Of a stretch of DNA of 64,000 nucleotides, positions 17,731 through 27,000 are shown in pieces. Both the position numbers and the translations under genes were made by a program. Position 1 is the stretch's first letter. The number at the start of each line of letters is the position of its first letter. Source of the DNA: Aquabacterium sp. Its GTDB lineage: Bacteria > Pseudomonadota > Gammaproteobacteria > Burkholderiales > Burkholderiaceae_C. The notes beneath the pieces are model-generated. The model worked only from the letters and a program-made list of their open reading frames with translations, was not told where the DNA came from and did not search any database. The stretch is taken from positions 274,030-338,029 of the forward strand of contig NZ_JACPYU010000002.1 of the NCBI RefSeq assembly GCF_016195855.1. Reading direction: 5' to 3'.

Positions 17731-20512
17731 TCCGATCAAGGTCCTGCAACTGCTGGGCTCGACCCCGGTGAGCACCTACACGGTCTTCGAGCGCGACCAG
17801 GTGCTCACCCACAGTCAGCTCAATGAACTGAGCCTCTACCTCAACCAGCAAGAGCGCCTGACACGCACCAACCTCGTGGGGGTGGGCGTGGTCAGCGGCC
17901 TGGAAGTGGTGGCTGACGACGCAGCCATCACCGTCACGCCGGGCCTGGGTGTCACCACCGACGGCGACCTGGTCGTGTGGCCGCAAGCTGTGCGCTTCAC
18001 CCACAGCAAGTCCTACGACAACAAGCAGCCCCAGTACGCGCCTTTTTATCCGGATGGTAAAACCATCATCAAGCTGCAGGAGCTGACGGACGAGCAGGAC
18101 CTGCTGGGCACCGCCTTGCCCACGCCCGTCAAGCAGCAGGACTGGGCCGTGGTCCTGCTGGTTGAAACCACCGAGGTGGACCCTGACCTGTGCATCGGCG
18201 AGAACTGCGACAACCTGGGCCGCCGCGCTACCCAGAAGCTGCGCGTGCTGCTGGCCCAGCCCGAAGACGCCAAGGCCTTGCGCGACACCTTCCGGCCCGT
18301 GAGCGAGCGGGCCCGCGCCTTGCCCGACCTGCTGGCCACGCGCCCCAAGCTCAACGCAACCATGGTCAACACGACCCTGTTCATGGCGCGCTACCGCGAT
18401 GCCTGCACCGAGGTGCTCGATGGCCTGAACGACGGCCTCAAGCGTTTTGGTCAGGACTTCGCCCCCGAGCTGCAAACCCTGTTTGGCCTCAACCCCGTGG
18501 AAGCCTGGCAACTGCGCCTCAAGGCCATCCATGGGCAGATCGCCATTGGCAACGCCCAGCTCATCTACGGCTTCTTCAAGGACATGGTGGACACCTGGAA
18601 CGCCATGGTGGACGCCCTGCTCGACACCACGGCCATCCTGCTGCCCGGCGCCTCGGCCTTCCCCAAGCACCTGCTGCTGGGCCGCGTGCTGGACCCGACT
18701 GATTTGCGCACGGCCTTCTTCCCGTCCGTGGCCGACACCGGTGCGCGCGAGGCCGCGGCCCGTGCGGGCTTCCTGGTGCGCAAGCTGCAAGCGCAGATGG
18801 ACTGCTTCGTCGTGCCCGACGACGCCACCTTGCGCGTCACACCCAGCATGGGCGAGGAGGTGCCGCTGGAAGAGCGCGCCATCCCCTGGTACTACAAGCC
18901 CGACATCAGCACGCAGTGGAACTACCGCCTCAGCAAGCGCCAGCAGGCTGATGCCAACCTGGGCTACCGCGCGGCCGACTACGGTGGCACCGCGCGGGCC
19001 CGCAACCCCCTGGGCAGCGCCATTGCCGGCTACGAGATGTTCCGCGTCGAAGGCCATCTGGGCCGCGAAGTGGGCAAGGTGCGCGAAGAACTCAAGGCGC
19101 TGGTGGCCGACAACAACCTGCCCTTCAAGGTGCACGCGGTGCTCGCCCACAACCTGCGCAAGTTCATCCGCATCCGCCCGCAGATCCGCTACACCGACCT
19201 GCACCGCTTCCACTACCTGCTGCGCCAGGACGTGGCCGTGCGCCTGGACGAAGGCAAGGCCTTCACCGCGCGCTTCTCGGACAACGTGCAGGAGGCCGTT
19301 CAGAAAAAGACCATCCCCGATCAGGTGAGCGAACTCAGCTCGGTCACCCAGGCGGTCGAGACCGTGCGCAATGACATGGGCACCCTGACCGCGCGCGCCT
19401 TGCCCGCCCTCAACCAGACCCGCTACACGCTCTACAAGCAAGAGACGCAAACCACGGCCTGGAACGAGGGCCTGGGTACCAAGCTGCAAAGCCTGGGCGA
19501 TGTGCGCAGCAAGCTGGGTGAGGTCGCCCGCAACGACATCGTCTCGCCGATTGACTCGCTGATCCAGACCACGCACCCCTTGTGGCTCAACTGGCTGGAC
19601 GACCTCATCGCCGCCAAGGACGAGCGCGAGGACGACAAGCTGCTGCTCTCGCGCTTCGTGAGCGACCACCCCTCGCTGGATCACCTGGGCGGCGCCTGGC
19701 GCGGCGGCACCCTGGTGCTCTTGTACGACGACGCCGGCACGGTGGTGGGCGATTTCGCCTTGCCCTACAGCTTTGAGGAGGTCGACGAGCCCGAGCCCGA
19801 AGAGCCCCCGCTGCGGCGCCCACCCCTGATGCGCCCACCGATTGCCGACATCCGCCCCATCGGCATCGTGCGCCCGATCAAGCTGGACCTGGACACCATG
19901 GTCACCGCGCAGATCGGCTCGCAGTTCGCCATCACCAGCAAGACCCTGACCGACCGGATCGAGGCCTCGACCAAGCAGTTCGACGAGAAGATCCTGGCCG
20001 TCAACCTGGACGTGGACAACCGCCTCAAGCTGCAGTCCTCCAGCGTCGAAGGCCTGGTCAAGGGCGCCTTCAGCACCAAAGAGGCCACCGCCGCCGGCGT
20101 GGTGGGCAGCGGCAAGCTGATCGCCACCGGCGACACCCTGCTGGACCAGCTGGCCCAGGACGTGGACTACAAGCGCCAGCGTGTGCAGGGCCTGATCGAC
20201 CTGGCCAGCCGAGCCGACATCACGGCAGAAGAGCGCGCCAAGGCGCAGAGCATGTTGAGCAAGGCGCAAGGCGAGCTGGGCGCGGCCGTGGGTGATGCCG
20301 CCGAGCACGTGGTGGTGAGCAAGACCAATACCGCCTCGGGCGCGGGCGCGGGCGTGGCCTCCATCCTGGCGCAAAGCACCATGCTGGTGTCGGACGCCAC
20401 CGCGTCCAAGACCTTGACGACCAAGCTGGGCACCTTGCAGAGCGGCGCGGGCGACACCTCGCAGACGGTGCTCATCGGGACACTGCAAAACCTGGGCAAG
20501 CTGCGTGGCTGA
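17723..20512 (+). CDS. large eCIS structural protein of unknown function (Pvc13/fibre position, 929 aa)
   Basis: The start at 17723 has AAGGAGACGG upstream, inside the end of the previous gene. The N-terminal ~110 residues (TYTVFERDQVLTHSQLNELS, then RTNLVGVGVVSGLEVV and ITVTPGLGVTTDGDLVVWP) look like a conserved particle-binding domain. A central block contains GYEMFRVEGHLGREVGKVREE. A proline-rich hinge (PLRRPPLMRPPIADIRP, near residue 696) leads to a long helical, coiled-coil-like C-terminus. The gene occupies the tail-fibre (Pvc13) place, but no fibre shaft repeat or adenovirus-like knob is seen. It may be a fibre or leg-like appendage; this is inference. Confidence 0.82.
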   Translation: MADPIKVLQLLGSTPVSTYTVFERDQVLTHSQLNELSLYLNQQERLTRTNLVGVGVVSGLEVVADDAAITVTPGLGVTTDGDLVVWPQAVRFTHSKSYDNKQPQYAPFYPDGKTIIKLQELTDEQDLLGTALPTPVKQQDWAVVLLVETTEVDPDLCIGENCDNLGRRATQKLRVLLAQPEDAKALRDTFRPVSERARALPDLLATRPKLNATMVNTTLFMARYRDACTEVLDGLNDGLKRFGQDFAPELQTLFGLNPVEAWQLRLKAIHGQIAIGNAQLIYGFFKDMVDTWNAMVDALLDTTAILLPGASAFPKHLLLGRVLDPTDLRTAFFPSVADTGAREAAARAGFLVRKLQAQMDCFVVPDDATLRVTPSMGEEVPLEERAIPWYYKPDISTQWNYRLSKRQQADANLGYRAADYGGTARARNPLGSAIAGYEMFRVEGHLGREVGKVREELKALVADNNLPFKVHAVLAHNLRKFIRIRPQIRYTDLHRFHYLLRQDVAVRLDEGKAFTARFSDNVQEAVQKKTIPDQVSELSSVTQAVETVRNDMGTLTARALPALNQTRYTLYKQETQTTAWNEGLGTKLQSLGDVRSKLGEVARNDIVSPIDSLIQTTHPLWLNWLDDLIAAKDEREDDKLLLSRFVSDHPSLDHLGGAWRGGTLVLLYDDAGTVVGDFALPYSFEEVDEPEPEEPPLRRPPLMRPPIADIRPIGIVRPIKLDLDTMVTAQIGSQFAITSKTLTDRIEASTKQFDEKILAVNLDVDNRLKLQSSSVEGLVKGAFSTKEATAAGVVGSGKLIATGDTLLDQLAQDVDYKRQRVQGLIDLASRADITAEERAKAQSMLSKAQGELGAAVGDAAEHVVVSKTNTASGAGAGVASILAQSTMLVSDATASKTLTTKLGTLQSGAGDTSQTVLIGTLQNLGKLRG

Positions 20513-20528
20513 CGGGGTGCACTGAGCC

Positions 20529-22628
20529 ATGCACACCACCCCTCCTGGCACCCCTCACCGCATCCGCCGCCTGCGCTGGCAGGTCCGCACCCCGCGTGCG
20601 GACGCGGCCCTGGCCGTGCGGGTGAGCTTGCGCGACTGGCTGCCCGATGTCGAAGCGGCGCTGGAAGCGGCTTTCAACCAGCAAGGTGGGGGCGATGACG
20701 TGCGCCACCTGGCCAGCCTGAGCTTGAACCTGAAACTGCCCGAAGCCTTTTCTCAGCAAGACCTGATGCGCGAGCTGGGCACGGCCCTGGGCCAGGCCTT
20801 GCACGACGCGGCCAGCGAGATGGCGCCGCCTGATCTGCCTCCCGTCACGCCTGCCCAGGCAGGGCAGGGGCCTGCCGCGACGACCGGCACGGGCCACATG
20901 GCGCCCCTGCTGTGTGCCTTGCAGGCCGCGCGTGTGCAAGCACCGGATGCCTTGCGCGAGGCCCTGCATGCGGCCTTGACGGCCGCAGGCGAGCAGCGGC
21001 GCAACGATGGCCTGTGTGAGCTGAACTGGCTGGGCCAGCGTTGGGCCGTGCGGGGGGGCGATGTGGCGCATTGGCTGGCCTGCCTGGCAGATGCCCGCGC
21101 TGCGCAGGCCCTGCATGACGGTGGGGCCCAGGGCGCAGAACGCCATGGCCGCGGGCCAGCATCCAATACATCGGTCAAGGCTGCTGCCAACGCATCGTTG
21201 CGCCCGGGGGCTGGCGAGCGTGCCATCGGTTCGCGCAAAGCAGGGCCAGGCGATGCCGGCCAGGCCTTGGCGCAGACAGGGCCTGGTACGCCACCAACCG
21301 ATTCATCCAAAGCCGAGGCCAGCCGCCGGGCTGCTGATGCGCTTTCACTGCGCTCGCCATCGGGTAGCCAGCAGCTGCAAGCCCAGTTGCTGCACTACCT
21401 GCGCACGGGCCAGCTCGATTGGGTGCTGGCCGGCCTGCCTGCCTCTGAGGCCAAGGCCGCCCTGCGTGAGGCTGCGAGCCTGTGGGTCAGCTGGGGCCTG
21501 GTCCCTGGTGCGCTGCCGGCCACCAGCGCACTGGCCCAGCGCCTGGGCGCCTTGAGCCGCTGGCTGGCCTTGTTGACCGACGGGCAGCGGCGAGCTGTGC
21601 ACCGTCACCACATTCAGACACACACCACAACGCGCCCCGGCGTTGAGCACGCGGCACCCGAGCATGCCCTGGCCAAGCTGTGGCCGGACCTGCTGCAGGT
21701 GCTGGCCGATGGCGGCCCTGTTGTGCGCGCCGACAGCCTGCACGCCCAGGCCCTCTGGCTGGACTGGTTGGCCGCAGGCGGCGTTGCCATGGGGGCCTTG
21801 CCCCTCCAGCACTGGCTGAACGAGGCCTTGCCCTGGGTAGAGGCCCTGCGTCAGCAAGGCCCGTCCAGCGATGTCTGGCATGCCCTGCTGGCCTTGGGTG
21901 CCGCAACGCCTGCGCCCCTGCACACGGCCCACGCACCTGGGCAGGACGACGCGGCCCATGTGAGCCTTGTCATCCACACCGATGCGCAGCGCCGTGGCCT
22001 GGCCTCTGCCCAAGAAGCGTCGCCCAGCGAGGGCCCGGTGAGGCCCCTTCCCGCGGCCATCCCCGCGCCCATGCTGCCCGCCCGCGAGCCCTCCACCAGC
22101 AACGGCCTGATCGTGTCCCAGGCCGGCCTGGTGCTGCTGCATGCCTACCTGCCCCGTTGCCTGGACGTACTGGGCCTCTACCCCAGCGGCCAGCGGGGCC
22201 CCCTGGCCGATCACCTCTGGCCACGGGCCGCGGCCGTGTTGCACTGGCTGGCCACAGGTCAGGACGGCGCGCTCGAATGCGAGCTCGGTCTGATCAAGCC
22301 TTTGCTGGGCCGCCGTGATCAGCATGACGAGCACGACGCACTGAGCCATGGCCTGCCCACCTTGCTCCCCCATGAACGCGAAGAGGCCGATGCCCTGCTG
22401 CGCGCCGTGCTGGGCCACTGGCGGGCACTCAAAGGCACCAGCGTGGCCGGCCTGCGCGAGAGCTTTCTGCAACGCCGCGGCTGGCTCGAAACCAGGGGCG
22501 GTGCCAGCTTGCTGCGTGTCGAACCTGCGCCCTATGATGTCTTGCTGGGCAGCCTGCCCTGGGGCATGAGCCTGGTGCGCCTGCCCTGGATGGCCCAGCC
22601 CCTGCATGTGGAATGGAGCGCCCCATGA
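20529..22628 (+). CDS. eCIS tape measure protein (Pvc14-type)
   Basis: A 699-aa protein with both ends of the contractile-injection-system tape measure family. The N-terminus is HRIRRLRWQVRTPRADAALA with VSLRDWLPDVEAALEAAF. The C-terminus has AGLVLLHAYLPRCLDVLGLY, then LRESFLQRRGWLE, YDVLLGSLPWGMSL and PWMAQPL near the end. The family sets tube length. The middle (residues about 190-290) is a low-complexity Ala/Gly/Ser linker, and its bases look less G+C-rich than the flanks. The stop overlaps the ATPase start (ATGA). Confidence 0.9.
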   Translation: MHTTPPGTPHRIRRLRWQVRTPRADAALAVRVSLRDWLPDVEAALEAAFNQQGGGDDVRHLASLSLNLKLPEAFSQQDLMRELGTALGQALHDAASEMAPPDLPPVTPAQAGQGPAATTGTGHMAPLLCALQAARVQAPDALREALHAALTAAGEQRRNDGLCELNWLGQRWAVRGGDVAHWLACLADARAAQALHDGGAQGAERHGRGPASNTSVKAAANASLRPGAGERAIGSRKAGPGDAGQALAQTGPGTPPTDSSKAEASRRAADALSLRSPSGSQQLQAQLLHYLRTGQLDWVLAGLPASEAKAALREAASLWVSWGLVPGALPATSALAQRLGALSRWLALLTDGQRRAVHRHHIQTHTTTRPGVEHAAPEHALAKLWPDLLQVLADGGPVVRADSLHAQALWLDWLAAGGVAMGALPLQHWLNEALPWVEALRQQGPSSDVWHALLALGAATPAPLHTAHAPGQDDAAHVSLVIHTDAQRRGLASAQEASPSEGPVRPLPAAIPAPMLPAREPSTSNGLIVSQAGLVLLHAYLPRCLDVLGLYPSGQRGPLADHLWPRAAAVLHWLATGQDGALECELGLIKPLLGRRDQHDEHDALSHGLPTLLPHEREEADALLRAVLGHWRALKGTSVAGLRESFLQRRGWLETRGGASLLRVEPAPYDVLLGSLPWGMSLVRLPWMAQPLHVEWSAP

Positions 22629-23989
22629 AGCGTGACCTGTCCCGAACCCTGGCGGGCGCCGCCGCGCGCACCATCGAGGCCGAACTGGAATGGCTGGCCA
22701 CCTGCCTGCAGGCGCGCCTGAGCAGCTATTTCGGGCAGCCCCCGGCCTCGCCCGTGTTGCCGCAAGCCGGATCGGCCCCTGTCTTGGCCAACCCCGATTG
22801 CCCTTACAGCGCCGCCCTGCGCCACCTGGAGCTGGACGAGACCGAGCGCCTCTTGCTGGCGCTGGCCCTGGCCCACCACCTGCGCCCGCAGTTGCTGGAC
22901 GTGTTGAGCAGCCGCAACGAGGTCACCCAGCGCCCCTATACCGAGTTTGGCGTGGGCAACAGCGCCGCCAACCTCAACGCCCCCACGGGCGAAACCGCCT
23001 GCTTCCTGCTGGCCGGTGACGACATGGCCGCGCGCCTGCAAGCCATCAGCCGCCTCGCACCCGAGGGCCGCCTGGCCCGGCTGGGTGTGCTGCGCGTGGC
23101 GGCACCCCTGCCCGGTGAGCGCCCCTTGTCGGGCGCCTTGACCCTCTCGCCCGGCTTCCTGGCCCAGGCCCTGCCGGGCTTGAGCCTGTTGACCCGGCCG
23201 GACCAGGACCTGCCCGCCCAGCGCGTGGACACGACCCTGGCCTGGTCCGATCTCGTCTTGCCCGCGCCCACCATCGAGCAGCTCGAAGACATCGGCCTGT
23301 GGCTCAACCATGGCCAGACCCTGCTGCACGAATGGGGCATGGCCCGTCGCATCGCGCCCGGTTATGTCTGCCTGTTCCACGGGCCACCCGGCACCGGCAA
23401 GACCTTGTCGGCAGGCCTGCTGGGTCAGCGCTGCGGGCGTGAGGTCTGGCGGGTGGACTTGTCGCAGGTGGTGTCCAAGTACATCGGTGAAACCGAAAAG
23501 AACCTGGGCCGCGTGTTCGAGGCCGCCGAGCAGCACCAGTGGATCCTGTTCTTTGACGAGGCCGATGCCTTGTTCGGCAAGCGCACCAGCGTGTCTGACG
23601 CGCACGACCGTTATGCCAACCAGGAGATCAGCTACCTGCTGCAGCGCATCGAGGACTACGCGGGTGTGGTGATCCTGGCCTCCAACCTGCGGCACAACAT
23701 CGACGATGCCTTCTTGCGGCGCTTCCAGTCGGTCGTGCACTTTGCGCTGCCGCGCGCACCCGAGCGCCTGCGCCTTTGGCGAGAGGCCTTCCCGCCTGTG
23801 GCGAGGCTCGCGCCCGATCTGGACCTGCCGCGCCTGGCCCAGCAGCACGAGATCTCGGGCGGCACCATCATGAACGTGGTGCGCTACGCCTGCCTGCGTG
23901 CGCTCGCCCGGGGTGACCAGACGGTGAGGGCGCAAGAGGTGGACGAAGGCCTGCGCCGTGAGCTGCTCAAGGAGGGCCGGTCAAGCTGA
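22625..23989 (+). CDS. AAA+ ATPase of the eCIS (Pvc15/Afp15-type)
   Basis: A 454-aa protein started at the ATG overlapping the tape-measure stop; an ATG at 22613 is an alternative. The N-terminal ~230 residues are the helical and beta domain typical of Pvc15. The AAA+ core follows: Walker A GPPGTGKT (residues 253-260), the pore-loop-like VVSKYIGETEKNLG, Walker B ILFFDEADALFG (D311, E312), sensor-1 VILASNLRHNID and the arginine finger region AFLRRFQSVV. In other eCIS this ATPase is needed for assembly or cargo loading, probably by unfolding proteins. It lies directly upstream of the cargo gene, which supports a loading role. Confidence 0.95.
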   Translation: MKRDLSRTLAGAAARTIEAELEWLATCLQARLSSYFGQPPASPVLPQAGSAPVLANPDCPYSAALRHLELDETERLLLALALAHHLRPQLLDVLSSRNEVTQRPYTEFGVGNSAANLNAPTGETACFLLAGDDMAARLQAISRLAPEGRLARLGVLRVAAPLPGERPLSGALTLSPGFLAQALPGLSLLTRPDQDLPAQRVDTTLAWSDLVLPAPTIEQLEDIGLWLNHGQTLLHEWGMARRIAPGYVCLFHGPPGTGKTLSAGLLGQRCGREVWRVDLSQVVSKYIGETEKNLGRVFEAAEQHQWILFFDEADALFGKRTSVSDAHDRYANQEISYLLQRIEDYAGVVILASNLRHNIDDAFLRRFQSVVHFALPRAPERLRLWREAFPPVARLAPDLDLPRLAQQHEISGGTIMNVVRYACLRALARGDQTVRAQEVDEGLRRELLKEGRSS

Positions 23990-24001
23990 CCGGGCACCGC
24001 C

Positions 24002-27000
24002 ATGAGCACCCTGACCCGCCCGCTCATCCAGCGCGCACCCGATGTGCGCAGCGCGGCGGCGCCCGTGCGGGTGCCCACACCGGTGCCCGCCCCTGCACCT
24101 CAGGTGCAGCGGCCCCAGGCGCCATCGGGCTTGAGCGTGTCGCAGCCGGGCGATGCCAGCGAGCGCGAGGCCGCGCGGGTTGCCAGCAAGGTGGTGAGCA
24201 TGCCGGCGGCGCCGCAGTCGGCCACCGGGTCGCGCTTTGCGGGCGCGGTGCCTTCAGCGCGCGCTGGTGCAGTGGGTACGGCGGGCGCGCAAGCAGCCAA
24301 GGCGACCAGTTCGGCGTCACCAGCCCCCGCGGCCATGACGGCCAGCGGTGGCCAGCCCTTGCCCGTGTCCGTGCGCCGCTTCATGGAGCCGCGCTTCAAC
24401 GCCGACTTCTCCGGTGTGCGGATTCACACCGATGAGGCAGCCGCGGTCAAGAGCCGCGAACTCAATGCCGCGGCCTTCACCACCGGCAACCAGATCTTCT
24501 TTGCACGCGGCGCCTACCAGCCCGAAACCAGCGAAGGCCGCGAGCTGCTGGCGCATGAACTGGCGCACACGGTCCAGCAAGGCGCGGCACCGCAGCAGCA
24601 GATCCAGCGCAGCCTGGACACCCGCGTGAGCGAGCGCACGGCCCCGAGCATCCAGCGCCTAGGCATCAGCGACGCCATCGCCTACTTCGCGGACAAGGCC
24701 AACTTCATCCCTGGTTTCCGCATGCTGACCCTGATCCTGGGCTTCAACCCGATCACCGGCCAGGGCGTGGACCGCAACGCCGGCAACATCCTGCGCGCCG
24801 TGATCGAACTGCTGCCCGGCGGTGCCCTGATCACGCAGGCCCTGGACAACCACGGCATCGTCGACCGCGTGGCCAACTGGGCGCAGCAGCAACTGGCCTC
24901 GCTGGCCAGCATCGGCCAAAGCATCCGCCAGGCCGTGCGCAACTTTGTCGATGGCCTGAGCTGGCGCGACATCTTCAGCCTGGGCAGCCTGTGGGACCGC
25001 GCCGTGCGCCTGGTCACCGAGCCGGTCAACCAGGTGCTGTCCTTCGTGCGTGGGTTGGTGGGCGGCATCATCATGCTGATCAAGGACGCCATCCTGCGGC
25101 CCATCGCGCGTCTGGCGCAGGGCACACGGGGTTATGACCTGCTGTGCGCCGTGCTGGGCTTCGACCCGGTCACGGGCGATGCGGTGCCTCGCACCCCCGC
25201 CACCTTGATCGGCGGCTTCATGAAGCTCATCGGGCGCGAAGACATCTGGGAGAACATCCAGCGCGGCAACGCCGTCCCACGCGCCATGTCCTGGTTCCAG
25301 GGCGCGATGGCCGGCCTCATGGGCTTTGTGCAGCGCATCCCCCAGCTGTTCATCCAGGCCTTCACCTCGCTGGAGCTGGCAGACATCGTGCTGCTGCCGA
25401 GCGCCTTCATGCGCATTGCCGGCGTGTTCGGCAGCTTCGTCGGCCAGTTCATCGGCTGGGCCGGCGAAACAGTGTGGAACCTGCTGGAGATCGTCTTCGC
25501 GGTGGTGGCGCCGGGCGTGCTGGTCTACCTCAAGCGGGCGGCTGGCGCCTTGCGCGCCATCCTCCACAACCCCATCGGCTTCATCGGCAACCTGGTGCGT
25601 GCAGGCGTCACCGGCCTGCGCCAGTTCGCCACGCGCTTCATGACCCACCTGCGCACGGCCATCATCGGCTGGTTGACGGGGGCCTTGTCGGGCGCGGGCG
25701 TGTACATCCCGCAGGCCTTGAGCTTTGTCGAGATCCTCAAGTTCGTCACCAGCGTGCTGGGCCTGACCTGGCAAGCCATCCGCGAAAAACTCGTGAAGGC
25801 CACCAGCGAGACCGCCGTGCGCGCCATGGAGATGGGCGTGGACATCGTCGTGGCCCTGGTCACCGGCGGGCCCGCTGCGGCCTGGGGCCAGTTGATGGAG
25901 ACCCTGGGCAACCTGCGCGAGATGGTGATGGAGCAGATCATCAGCTTCGTGTCGCGCAACATCGTGGAGGCGGCCATCGTCAAGCTGGTGAGCATGCTCA
26001 ACCCGGCCGGCGCCTTCATCCAGGCCATCATCGCGATCTACAACACCATCATGTTCTTCATCGAGCGCATGAAGCAGATCGCGCAGGTGGCCGCGGCCGT
26101 CATCGACTCGATTGCGGCGATTGCGGTGGGCAATATCGGGGCCGCCGCGAACAGGGTGGAGAGCACGCTGGCCGGCCTGCTGACCCTGGCCATCAGCTTC
26201 CTGGCGCGCCTCATGGGCCTGGGCCGCATCAGCGATGCCATCCGTGATGTGGTGGAGCGCATCCGCGCGCCCATCAACCGGGCGCTGGACCGCGTGGTGT
26301 TGTGGATCGTGAACATGGCGCGCCGCGTGGGGACGGCCGTCAAGGGCGCCGCACAGCGCGTGCTCAACTGGATGGGCATCCGCAAGCCCTTCAAGGTGGG
26401 TGACGAATCCCATTCGGTCTACTTCGAGGGCGAGGGCGCACAACGCCGCGTGATGATGGCCTCGACGCCGGTGCAGTACAAGCAGACCATCAAGGCGATG
26501 GAGGTCACCGACAAGGACGAAAAGAAGGCCAAGACGAAGGCCATGGCCATCCTGGACAAGCTCGATGTGGCCATGCTGGATGCCGGCAAACCCGGTGCAC
26601 CGGGCGAGACGGCAGCGGCCAGCATCGAGGGGCTCATGAGTGAGCTGGCCGAGCAGACGGCCAAGTTCATGTCACCCCAGCAACTGGCCGCACGGGCCAA
26701 CAAGCCGATCTACGCCAACGCCAAGGGCTTTGGTGTGTCGGCCACGGCCGAGTGCCTGACCAAAACCCGGGGCGAGGACCCACCCAGCGTGGGCGACACG
26801 GATGTCTGGCCCGTGCTGGAGCAACGCAAGCATGGCGCGTACCCGTATTACGTCAAAGGCCATCTGCTCAACGGCAAGCTCTGGGGCTCGGGGGGCGACT
26901 GGCGCAATCTGGCGCCCTTGACCCAACCGACGAACAACCTCAGCCCCTTCTCGATGCTGCGCCAGTTCGAATCCCAGGTGGTCAAGGCCGCGAGCGATGG

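Noticed and set aside
17588..20551. A 987-codon minus-strand frame
   Set aside because: It is antisense to the 929-aa eCIS protein, which has better composition, start site and operon context.
3944..23989. Type VI secretion system
   Set aside because: No TssJLM membrane complex and no ClpV; the AAA+ protein is Pvc15-like and a tape measure of eCIS type is present.
24554..24571. HELAH in the cargo protein as an active metalloprotease
   Set aside because: The motif is a constant part of the DUF4157 domain and its catalytic role is unproven, so it is used only as a family marker.
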